64,000 nucleotides of DNA from Siphonodentalium dalli (taxonomy: Eukaryota > Mollusca > Scaphopoda > Gadilida > Siphonodentaliidae). Where the stretch lies: contig CP136064.1 of NCBI GenBank assembly GCA_032622095.1, positions 43,039,989 through 43,103,988 of the forward strand, given 5' to 3'. Below the pieces are notes generated by a model. It saw only the letters and a program-made list of their open reading frames with translations, did not search any database and was not told the DNA's origin. Each line of letters starts with the position of its first letter. Position 1 is the first letter of the stretch. A program made the translations under genes and the position numbers. This document shows, one piece after another, positions 12,202-22,800 of this stretch.

Positions 12202-12205
12202 TTAA

Positions 12206-12520
12206 CAGGAGGTTTTTGTGGTCAGATATCGACTTTCAAAAGAGTAGGTATTAACACGTTTAAAAAAAAATTCAGCCTAGTAAAAATTCCAATGACTTTC
12301 TCTTATAACGAGCGTCCACGCTTCCGCCGCCAAAACGTCGACTGGTAATGAAGAGCGTTCTCAATTGTGAACTTTTTGTACTTGTTTTCACCGCAAAATT
12401 ATTTATTTTGTATTTGTATTTTCACTATGCTTGTCATAAGAATGATTGTAGTTGTACGTATTTTTCATTTGCCTGGTAAGCAGAACATTAACTGATTTGG
12501 TGTCAGATCGGACAGGGCAG
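12206..12520 (+). repeat. Dispersed repeat R2, copy 2 (right part)
   Basis: Continues R2 after the nested Q3-P5 pair: TGTGGTCAG.TATCGAC, CAGCCTAG.A.AAATTCCAATGA and AGAGCGTTCTCAATT match 4,150-4,300. Removing Q3, P5 and two of the three TTAA copies restores a continuous R2. Confidence 0.65.
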
Positions 12521-13364
12521 CTTTAATTTAACCTTTAATCTAACCGAACAAATTTACCATAATTTGCTCGAAAAAAAAGAAAAGAATATCACTGACACCT
12601 GGCGAATTCAACATTCGGTGTTTTTTTGTATTTTCCAAAGATATCAGCAAGCTATTAGATTATTGAGCTATCACAACATACTGCAAAAACTAGATATCGA
12701 ACAAATTTGTTTTTAAGGAGATTTTGGCTTTCAAATTTCACAACAAAAGTCACTGGAACATTTCTATCTTCTCAACAGTCATATGTATACGGAGGGGGAC
12801 ACAGTGAGCTAACAAAACATGATACATAGCAAATTCGCTATCTTTTTTTGGTTGGGTTATTTATATAGGTGACGAAAATGACGAATACTCACTTCGATGT
12901 GAAACATGTTGCCGCCATTTTAGAGCAAATTATGACGTAGGTTCCCGGCCCTGAGCAAGTGGCATCGGTTAAGATAGGTTAATTAGTCAGTTACTTGTGG
13001 CTTAATGTCACGTTCAATAGCTAAGGTCACACCGTGACACACGATGAGGCCTAAATTCAGACTACGGCGTTCATTTGTTACTCCTATTACTTCTAAATAT
13101 GGCATTGACTACCATGGTCATGTTAGTTATTACTATATACATTGAGTACACAGAGGGTCATACTGTCTTTTGATTAGATGAAGCGCCAACACGTGCCAGA
13201 GAGAATAGTTTTGACCACTGCCCGGCCAGTGAACTGTTTACCGCCTGCTGACGTCATAATCTGGCCCGATGCCAGAATTTTACGAACTATCTACCGGTTT
13301 ATAGACTTCGAACTATTTATCCGCCTGCTGATATCACGGTTGGCACGAGGTGATACCTTTGTCC
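12521..13364. other. Upstream flank of the synthetase ORF
   Basis: No exon recognised. 13,230-13,350 holds two diverged copies of a GAACT.TTTA.CCGCCTGCTGA block about 105 bp apart. 5' exons of the synthetase could be here or outside the window; I cannot place one. Confidence 0.35.
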
Positions 13365-13374
13365 TATATATTAA
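13365..13374 (+). promoter_or_regulatory. Candidate TATA box upstream of synthetase
   Basis: TATATATTAA, about 155 bp before the chosen ATG. In an AT-rich genome such a match is weak evidence, and the splice-acceptor-like sequence closer to the ATG suggests the promoter may lie elsewhere. Confidence 0.2.
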
Positions 13375-13528
13375 ACCACACATTGACTGCATGTATTGAT
13401 GTGCAATAACGAGCGGTCAAATAGGATGTCGACAAACGATAGAAGTTACATGTACGTATAATATATTTACATATATATATATACATCCGGGTATGTTCTT
13501 GTATTTTCAGGTCAGAATTATATACCAA

Positions 13529-15175
13529 ATGTCGGACTATTCTAAACTCAGCTATTTGACCGGCCCAACCAGTGAATGGAATGTCTACAGTACACTCCAA
13601 CACGAAATCAAACAAAGGGCTTTGCAGGATTCCGACAAGGAGGCTTATGTCATTTACGACACTGCATATGTTAGAACTAGCATTACGTTTGGGGAACTAT
13701 ATAGTCGATCGAGCAAGTTCGCAAATGCTCTTCAGTCGTTGAATGTATCCAAGGGTGACCTAATTGCATTCTGCCCACGCCCTTCATTGGAGGCAATTGT
13801 GTCCTATTTCGGGATAATATTGGCGGGCGCTGTTCCAGTATACACATACGTAGTTATGGGGAATTTCTCCGATCTCTTGGACGTCATGGGCTTATCGGTC
13901 GCAATAATCGTCGATAATAGTAACGAAGACTTGCTGGCTGTCATCAGTTCTGCTGTAAGCAACAAGAGTGGACAATCCAGGATGACACAAGCCATAGTCA
14001 TAGGTGACAGCAGAAACGTTGAAAACCTTCTTAGTTTCGACACGATGATGGCGGAATCAAGCTCGACGTCTGAGGCTCCAGAGGTATATGTTGATCCAGA
14101 TGATACGGCTGTTATAATGCGTTCGTCTGGAACAACAGGTACGCCCAAGCTAATAGAGTACTCCCACGCAACCGTGCTGCATATGTTCAAGAGATACTGG
14201 ATCGCAAGTCCGATAACTCCAGCTGATAAACGACTGACGACGCTACCATTCTTTTGGGCGGTCGGCAGTCCTATCTTTGAAATGCTACGTGGAAGTTCAT
14301 TAGTGAGTTTCTCCGCCATTAATGCATCAGACTTGACAAAATTATTTGAAACGATTAAGACGGAGTGTTGTACTTGGCTTTCGACAAATTCCGTTGTGCT
14401 CAACTATATTTTGAAACAAGGATTGGTCATGAACATTCCAGAAACCATTCGAATAATTACGATATCGGGATCGCCAATTGATGGCAAATTCACTGCATTA
14501 CTTGATAAGGTCAAGTACATAACATACGCTTATGGTTGCACTGAGATGGGGTTCCTCGCAGACGGAGTTGTTACTGTCGGTGACGTGATCAAGAACTCAG
14601 CATGCGGCACCCCTACTCCAGATGTTGAGATAAAGGTCACAAACAAAAATAGTGAAATTGTTGAACGGGGAACACCAGGGAGAGTTTACACAAGAACGCC
14701 ATACGGCTTTTCATGTTACTATGGTAACGATGACTTGACATACAAGGCGCGCACCCTGTCTGGGTGGTATGACACATCAGATAACGGCTACATTACAGAA
14801 GATGGTCAACTATTCGTGCTTGGACGAGATGGTGACGCAATCACCAGAGGGTCAGTAACCACTCATTGCAGTGAAATCGAGCAGGTTGTGAAAGCCCTTC
14901 ACCTACCACAAATTGAGGATGCTGTTTTCGTACCAATCCCAGACGATATTTTTGGAGAAAACAACTGCGTTTGCGTCATACTTGCGCCAGGTTATGACGT
15001 CACGGAACAATACATCAAACAGCAAATAAATTCTCGAATATATAAACCAGAGTATCAAGCGCAGCGTGTTGTGTTCATTGATTCCTACCCGACGACGGCC
15101 ACGGGAAAGCTGGATCGGAAGTCAACATTGGCATCGGCGCTCAAGATCCTGACTCAAGTGACACATAGACAATGA
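13529..15175 (+). CDS. AMP-forming acyl-CoA synthetase-like enzyme
   Basis: Encodes 548 residues of the ANL (acyl/aryl-CoA synthetase, adenylation domain, luciferase) family. These enzymes activate a carboxylic acid with ATP to an acyl-AMP and usually pass it to CoA; the substrate here is unknown. The P-loop SSGTTGTPK is at residues 199-207. An LPFFWAVGS block follows, then YGCTE (335-339), GWYDTSDNG (412-420, where TSD replaces the usual TGD), GRDGD (432-436) and the C-terminal PTTATGKLDRK (521-531) with catalytic Lys527. Length is normal for the family. No signal peptide, membrane segment or peroxisomal C-terminus (it ends VTHRQ), so probably cytosolic. An upstream in-frame ATG (13,493) exists, but the sequence before 13,511 (TGTTCTTGTATTTTCAG) looks like a splice acceptor, so I start at 13,529. 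The ORF has no intron within the window. The hinge position normally Lys or Asp is Gly435, which may alter activity. No operonic or pathway neighbour is visible. Assignment to family is firm; substrate is not. Confidence 0.93.
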   Translation: MSDYSKLSYLTGPTSEWNVYSTLQHEIKQRALQDSDKEAYVIYDTAYVRTSITFGELYSRSSKFANALQSLNVSKGDLIAFCPRPSLEAIVSYFGIILAGAVPVYTYVVMGNFSDLLDVMGLSVAIIVDNSNEDLLAVISSAVSNKSGQSRMTQAIVIGDSRNVENLLSFDTMMAESSSTSEAPEVYVDPDDTAVIMRSSGTTGTPKLIEYSHATVLHMFKRYWIASPITPADKRLTTLPFFWAVGSPIFEMLRGSSLVSFSAINASDLTKLFETIKTECCTWLSTNSVVLNYILKQGLVMNIPETIRIITISGSPIDGKFTALLDKVKYITYAYGCTEMGFLADGVVTVGDVIKNSACGTPTPDVEIKVTNKNSEIVERGTPGRVYTRTPYGFSCYYGNDDLTYKARTLSGWYDTSDNGYITEDGQLFVLGRDGDAITRGSVTTHCSEIEQVVKALHLPQIEDAVFVPIPDDIFGENNCVCVILAPGYDVTEQYIKQQINSRIYKPEYQAQRVVFIDSYPTTATGKLDRKSTLASALKILTQVTHRQ

Positions 15176-15441
15176 ACCACATGGACTCCATTGACTTTGG
15201 CGACATCCAAATGAAGCTGAAATAATATGGCATATACGACTAGGGCATATATTTAAGAAATAGAAGTGTAGCGACACATTACTCAGAACGAAATATTGAT
15301 TGTATTAATGCATGATATTCCTACGATATCCATGCATGCAGGGATATCCGGGGTGTCTTGCTCTCAAAATATTGTAAACGCAAACAATGTGTTCGACACT
15401 CATGACTTTTTCTCATAAATAGGAAGGAGAGTGAAATAGTA
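15176..15441 (+). other. 3' flank of synthetase gene
   Basis: Likely 3' UTR. I find no canonical AATAAA here, only variants such as AATAAT (about 15,222) and AATAGA (about 15,259), so the cleavage site is undetermined. Confidence 0.35.
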
Positions 15442-15967
15442 TCACCCCTGGTCAATTGGTCCTGCTAATGTGCTATGATGCGGTTGGGACCTGCTGAATT
15501 GCTATGCTGCTGTTAGGGCAAACTGATGCTGTTAACAAAAAGTACCGTTTTTTTATTTGTCTTTTTCGCGGTGTTCCGATAATCTGAACATATCCAGGAA
15601 AAGCCAGTATGCGTGTCAAACAGTCAAAAACATTTATTGCAAAACATTTTCAATACTGCAAGGTATTTGTTGTTGAAAATCGACTATAATCAATATGGTT
15701 ATTCACGTCGTTTTAGAAACACCAGCGCAGGCATTATTACATTTTTAGAACATTATATATGTTCTTGAATCTTTCATACACACCAGTGTACACACACTGG
15801 TTTTTTTCTCAAATCGCTCGAATTAGCCAAACACCGTGAAAATGACAACTTTAGAAAATATAACGGTACGTTTTCTTAACAGCATCAGTTTGCGCTACCC
15901 GCATCATAGCAATTCAGCAGGACCACCAGCATCATAGCATATTAGCAGGACCTTGACCAGGAGTGAA
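15442..15967. mobile_element. Inverted-repeat element downstream of synthetase
   Basis: About 145-bp arms (15,442-15,590 and 15,830-15,967) are reverse complements. Landmarks are CCTGGTCAA, CCTGCTGAATTGCTATG and CAAACTGATGCTGTTAA. TA lies on both sides (15440-15441 and 15968-15969), consistent with Tc1/mariner-type insertion. The centre has no ORF. Confidence 0.75.
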
Positions 15968-15969
15968 TA

Positions 15970-17644
15970 CGAAGGCCAACCACCAAATGCATAGTTGTCT
16001 ATTAGAACCATTTAAAGATATATATGATGGAAAAGTCTGCATTTTATATCAAATTATATTAAACCTCGCTTGACATTCTTGCGTTATGGTTGGCTGCATA
16101 GTGCTTTATTATTTTTGATAGAAGCCTATACTGTTGATCGGTCCTACTATATTATATAGGACGTGACTTTTATTGGCTGCACACTGCTATATTATTTCCG
16201 ATAGTAGCATAGTATGATTCCTACTCACCTGCAATTCTTTCGCGTAATCTGATTTAAACATGAAGTCAATGTCAATCTGAAACTATATACATGTATACCT
16301 TGCACGTTACTTGTTGTAATATCGGTATATCATTAGTATTGACAACCGCACCACCTTCAGATCCGACAGTATGTCCTATCAAGTAGCCTATATCACCACC
16401 TTTCCAAAGATTCACAATTTGTCATTAAGTACGGTGTGTATATTAAATCAGAATTTTAGGGGTCTCTGCCGCTCACCTGTATACTAACTGGTGAATGATT
16501 TTACAAATGCCCGATTGTAGCTATATCCAATGTATTTAAATAGTTAGTCCATTTAGTTTGGCAAGCGGACATTCTTAATGTTTGAGTGAACAGTATAACT
16601 TCCTTTTCAGTTTTCACCGAGGTTAAAAAATTTATCTTCTCACATTTTGTCTTTGTTAACGACGTATTTATAGAAATAAATACATGAAACAGAAGGGAAT
16701 GGTGTTAATTGTAACTAATACGAGAGTTAAACTCCGGCGTCATCGCCAAAATATTACCGTAAATTGTAAAATGTGATACTAGTAAATAAAAACATGACAA
16801 AATCAGACTCAGAAATTTTGTGACAAATAACACCAGTTATACGCCATTTTCGATTTAATATAATAAATAATGCATGTCTTGTTGATGACTGGTATCCGAT
16901 CATATATATCCAATGTATTTAAATAATTTGTCCGTTTAATTTGGCAAGCGAACAGTCCTATTTTTATGAGTAATTGTATAACGGAAATGTAGTACCGACT
17001 AGTGGGTCTGGCCCATAGACTAGACTTATTGTTTCCAGATATTAAATGGAACTGAGTATAACATTTTTATAGGCTTGGTAATATCAGAGATACTATATAG
17101 AGAGATACGACACTCGCATACAGCTCTATGTAAATAATTTGCACTCTTAGCGTGAGCTTCTGAGAGGGTCTCTATGTCAGGAGAGATAAATGGCAATAGA
17201 AAACTAATAAGGAATAAACAATGTTTTATCACATAATTTGTCATGTTTGTCCAGTGTTTCACAGACAAAAAAATCACATACACGCTCATGCTAGTGGAGA
17301 AGAGAAAATTGATACTTACATGTATTTACAGATGACTAATATTTAGTAACTTCTATCCTTGCGATTCGTTGTTTTCTGTTTAGTGTCGTTATGTTCGAAT
17401 TTCAATGTTACAAGGATTCTCAGAATGATAAATATATCCGTGATTTTCTTGCCAACTGAATCACAACATTGGAATTTCACATCACTGGCACCATGCATGG
17501 GTATTCTCAGCCTTGCGTGTATCTTAATTGTCAAGGTACATTCCATTTGGAAAGAGGGTGACAGATATTCCTTCAAGGAGAGTGAATTTCATGAAGGTTT
17601 CGTCAGTCGGGATTTTGAGTCCTCCATATTCTCCTCTGTGTTGA
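15970..17644. other. Intergenic with one direct repeat
   Basis: 16,521-16,600 and 16,905-16,983 are diverged direct copies (ATATCCAATGTATTTAAATA, then TTTGGCAAGCG.ACA). The 114-residue open frame starting at 17,359 runs into Q4 and shows no domain. Confidence 0.45.
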
Positions 17645-17648
17645 TTAA

Positions 17649-18142
17649 AGGCACGTGCGGCCTTAATTGTCGAAAATATTCATATTTGTTCCAAACACCG
17701 TAAACAGAAAAACATTAAAACGCACACAGTTCCGTTCATATATACCATGACCATCGCGTAAACAGCATGTTATCACAAAGACCTACTATATTTTACCTAA
17801 GCAAGAGCCTGATTGTGTTACAGAAGACAGCACAATGCTACTGGCTAATCACACACAAATGACATAAACGCTCTTTATTAGTTCCATATCAGGTATTCAA
17901 CAACAAAGAACGCCCTTTATATTTACCATCATAATATAAACAAACACCAGAAAAGTAACTTTTTATGCTTTTGTTTACATAACAATGGTCAAACATATGA
18001 CCATAACATACTGTTTATGCGATATTTCTTATTTGTATACGTACAATGTCTATCTACATTTTGATGTTCTTTCTGTTTGTGGCGGTTTTTGACGGGTGGA
18101 TATATTTTCACAGGATACCCACCGCCATAGCCAACCGTACCT
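17649..18142. mobile_element. Family Q element Q4 (TTAA-flanked)
   Basis: Ends AGGCACGTGCGG and CCAACCGTACCT, more diverged than Q1-Q3. Bounded by TTAA at 17645-17648 and 18143-18146. ACGCTCTTTATTA is kept at about 17,868. Confidence 0.75.
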
Positions 18143-18146
18143 TTAA

Positions 18147-19491
18147 AGTCTTTCAGAGAAGTGAATATTGTTTTTGTGTCACCATATGATTGCTTTTTTT
18201 CACAATTAAATTATATACACAATTGCAGCTTGCGTGGTTTTCAGTTGCTTTAAAGATGCAGTATCCCACACTGTACATTTGTACATTAATGCATTAGATA
18301 TTGGCAATGATGCCACAATTTCACTGATGCCTGTGACAATTTGTGCTGGAGTGTCTTGGGGTACTTGAAATCGGTAGAATCGCTATTTGGCATCCGATGG
18401 TAAATAGCCGCTGCCGTACAATGTAGCACAGCTGTTCTCTCGTCGACGGAAACAAAGTTTGATAAACTCGTTGAGATAACGTCGATAAGAACCATTTGTT
18501 TGCGTAATATATATCCGTATCAGATGCTACATAAATTGATGTATATGTATTATTTCTTTATATATCATACACCTCAGTATCTTACAACTTTCATTTGAGG
18601 TGTTTTCAGTAGGACGATCTGTCTACCAGAAGACCATAGTGCTATCAAATTCACAACGTACACCATCTTATTGCAAAATCACATAAATATAAACATACAC
18701 ATCAGTAGAATAGTTATAAACACACTAATTGAACATAACAATATGACTCTTTGTTATATGTGCTTTAAAGGGACTCAATGTCTAAGTGGGTTCTGCAAAA
18801 TAAAATGCATATCTGTAAAACAACTACAGTAAACCTCTCCAAACCTTCGGGCCGACCCTCCTGTTCGGTTTAGAGAGGTGTTCGGTTTATAGAAAATCGC
18901 ACTGCGATCGGAATGTATTGATGTCGTTACTAAGAATTGTCGAAGCACAACCAATTCACTGAAATTAACTTTATTTAATAAAGTACCGAATAAAATATAA
19001 ATAAACAGATAAAACACCGTATAATATTAATTAAAACATGGTATATTAAAGGGATAACACCGGTACACAAATGTTGTTGTTGGTTTCTTTAGTCTCTGAG
19101 TTGTAGAATAAGGCAACCAGATGTCCATTATTTGAAAGTCTGTTTAGTACGAAGTAATGTTACGGATGGCAGATTAGCCGGAATGCGAAAATACCAATTG
19201 TCGTTGTCAAGTAATTTTTCGACAGTTTTCGAGCAAATGTATCAAATAAATGTTATATTATATGCATACTAGTCCCATGTACTCATTAAGTAATTGTATA
19301 GTCACTAGTCAGTGAGTGGCTTGAGTTTACGCCCCTTATCAGCATAATGTTTTACACGACCATGTGTGCTATGCTTTGCCCAATGCACTATCCGTGAATT
19401 ATTTTGATTACGTCTTGTATACGCAAATTCATAATTTGATTTATGACTCCAGCCATAAATTAAATTTATATCAAATTATTAACTTTGATTT
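18147..19491. other. Intergenic; possible lone pogo/Tigger-type end
   Basis: At 18,827 a CAGTAAACCTCTCCAAACC end next to TA (18825-18826) is followed by TTCGGTTTAGAGAGG-type internal repeats, resembling pogo/Tigger termini. I see no matching second end, so it would be a truncated copy. Nothing else recognised. Confidence 0.4.
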
Positions 19492-19494
19492 TAA

Positions 19495-19862
19495 GTGTCC
19501 GTTCAGACGACCACGATTCAATCGTAAGTGGATGAATCGGGCCCGACGAGATCGTGGATAGTTTGTTCAGACGATTGCGATCTCGTCGTACATTATGATA
19601 TCGTAGGTTGTTCATAAAGCATGTGATTGACTACCCTACGGTCATTTCCAGCTACGATTTTTTACGCACACACGACTGCGATTACGTCGCAAGTGGAGGT
19701 AACAAAGGATACGCCACGATTTCGCATCTAAAATCAAACAGTGCTTGATATTATTTTTTGACCTACGATTTTGACGTGAGCATGCGTAGTCCAACTATCG
19801 GTTACTTCATACAACGGAAATCTTTCCACTTACGATTGTATCGTGGTCGTCTGAACGTTCAC
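19495..19862. mobile_element. PIF/Harbinger-type MITE with TAA duplication
   Basis: A 368-bp element with ends GTGTCCGTTCAGACGACC and, in complement, GTGAACGTTCAGACGACC. Pairing continues through CACGAT.CAATCGTAAGTGGA. Exact 3-bp flanks TAA (19492-19494 and 19863-19865) fit the TWA target of PIF/Harbinger. No ORF. Confidence 0.8.
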
Positions 19863-19899
19863 TAAGATAACATATTAACCTGAACGTTTACTTTATATA

Positions 19900-22800
19900 G
19901 TCTAGGCTGTGCTGGGGGGTGATCGTCGCACATCGGGGGAATTTATGCGACCATCATTTTCTTATGGGAAAATTACTCTAGTTTTCGAATTTAGAGGGCG
20001 CCGAGCCGAGATATGTGACAAAATATAACTTTTCACTATGTTTCATAGGGTACCCTACCTAAAAAATGACATATTTTCAGAGGTTAACAGGCATTAGCCA
20101 ACTGCTTAACAGGGCATCAACATCGGAAAGATTGTAAACATGTTTGCAATTTATGGAACGAATATAGACACTTAATCAGATTCAACATCGTATTCATGCT
20201 TTCGTTCGGATTTCGTGACGTCATGGTAAAATATGTAACGTGACGCGCCAAACATCCATGGCGATTCAGACAAAGTGTTGTGCGTTAACTCTGTGCAAAG
20301 ATAGCATATCTGTCGAATTCTTACAAGTTATATATTTTTGGAAATTGAAGGGTACCTACTTACATTATATCTCTCCAAGTATTGACATAATAGACAAAAA
20401 CTTAACCCTCCCCCAATTTCACAAATAACCACATATATGTGTCCATGCAGTTTGTGTCCACCAAATAAATTGACAATGCACAGTTTACCTTGTCATATTG
20501 TGTAGAATCGTACGGTGACACTGATAATGTAAAACATCGTTCAAATTCTAGATTAGGAAGGTAATAAAATCCAAGATGGCGTCCAAGATGGCCACCAATT
20601 TTTATATTGACACTCTATACACCAGATGTATGGTAACCGGACTAGATCATCGCGAGTGCTTTATGTAATATGGCCTTGTCTTGGATGGAGTGTGTATCTT
20701 AATACGTGTAAGGCAATTGGCGACGTAAAACCGATGATGAAGACCAAAATGGCCGCCAAAATAAACATAACTGTTCCGATAAAACGACCAACTTCTGAGT
20801 TGCAATAAAATCACATGGTATGACTGTTGTAGCTTTTTTGTTCGTACATATATGTCATTGTGTCCAACATGATCAGTATCTGAAGAAACTAGGGACATTA
20901 AGATAGTAACTGTTCATTAATTTCTCGAAATAACGACATCATATAATGTCAAATTGCCTAAATAGGACCGAATTTCAAACTGACATCCAATCATTTGGTG
21001 GTATATATGTCAATGTTCTGCTACATGATGCTACAACTGCAAACATCCACATTAGTATAGCAATAATGGGAGCCACAGTGCCGATTAAAACATGCCTATG
21101 CACTAATAGTTATATATTCAATATCAATAAATAAAGGAGTTTTCCCATGCTAGTAGCACATTAGACCCGCAATCGTAAACCGTCTGGAGATAACGGACCT
21201 ACAATAATTGCGGATATTTTGTTTATACGAAAATGTTGACCAACTTTGTTCACATTACCCCGCTAATGTCGTCAATTGCTTACCATTGTAGTTGGTTTCT
21301 ACGTTCAAAGAAGCGATGTTCCAATGTAATAACGGACAATAATTACCAGCAATTTAGACAGAACTAAAACTGTTTTCTCTACATTTCATCGGGATGCCAC
21401 CCCGCACGGAAATGGTTGTTTACATAAGCAGTTCTAATTTGTATTTGTTTAGTACTTCTCAACTCTGAAGATTTAGATAACAATAAACGGTTACATGTTC
21501 GTTGCAAATACTCATTTTATGAACAGTTGCAACCGATAGTTTAAATCAATTTTCCATCAACGTACTATAGTCATGGGTGTCTCAGCAGTGGTTGACGAGT
21601 TAATTCACAGGTTTATGACCTCACTTCCATATCATTTTATTTCACACCTGCAGTTCAGGTTTCACGTCGCTGTCGCAATATATTAATACATCTATTGAGC
21701 GTTTTGTTATGATGTTCATCCATTTCGTCAAGAGACGAAGAAATGATCAGTTTCTGCCATATCTTATATTGGATAAGGCCTGTCCATTCGTAGACAATTT
21801 TGTTAGACATTTAACCACCGATAACATGACTTCATCATGCTGGTACTTATCAGCAATGAGTAACATACATCTATCGGATCTACACAGCCGGTGACACGAT
21901 TAAGTTGATGTTCTGATCTTATATGAACCTAATTTAATCATTAGCTGTCATCTCGGGGAACACTATAAAAAAGTTGGTTGGCACATGTGCGCGGGCATTT
22001 CTGCCAAGTACGATCAGCCGAGAAGTTGCGATTCACTGTGACAGTATTGTTGGATTAAATTGACCTGACCAAACATATGATGCAATCAAATTACTCTTCA
22101 GTTGGATACGTGATTGTTCCCAACACGTAATTGTTTATCATAAGTAATTCATAAATGGCACTGAATGGCATGGGTATATATAATAGATAAATGGACGAAT
22201 TTTATTAATATTGGGACTAAATTCAAATTATAAGAAATATTTCTTCTTTTTTTTTCGATTTAATAAGGTGGCGAGTTAGAATCGACAATTTTGAAGACAA
22301 ATTAACTTTAATCGCATAACCTTAGTCGAGACTAGATCGATTTATTAAATGCAACACTTACCTGGTTTTCAAAGGGAAAACATGTTTGCATTATTTGTGT
22401 GCAATTTTACACGTACATGTCCATAATTCAACGCATGAAGTATCTCGATCAAAATTCCTTCCAGGTTTACACGTAAGAAAGTAGAGAGATTACTAATTTA
22501 ATATGCTGAAAGCAAAGGGCTACTTTCGAAGTTTCATATGTGTGGGATACGATGTGTAAGTTTACTATATGCCTTTCCCCATGTCGCTGAAGAATCCATA
22601 TTATGAGCAAATAGGTCCAACAGCCATCACATGTCCGACTGCGATTGTCTATATATGTCATATATTCAATCCAACATTCAAACAAGAACGTGTGTCATTA
22701 TCGAACATAGGACCGTCGCCACATGCAACGATGGAACCTGGTTTGATTGTATGGTGCTCACAAGGTAAACTTACTCAAAATATACCGACCCATTACGGCT

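Noticed and set aside
13804-14403. 199-residue open frame on the minus strand
   Set aside because: It lies wholly inside the synthetase coding region on the opposite strand; all family motifs are on the plus strand.
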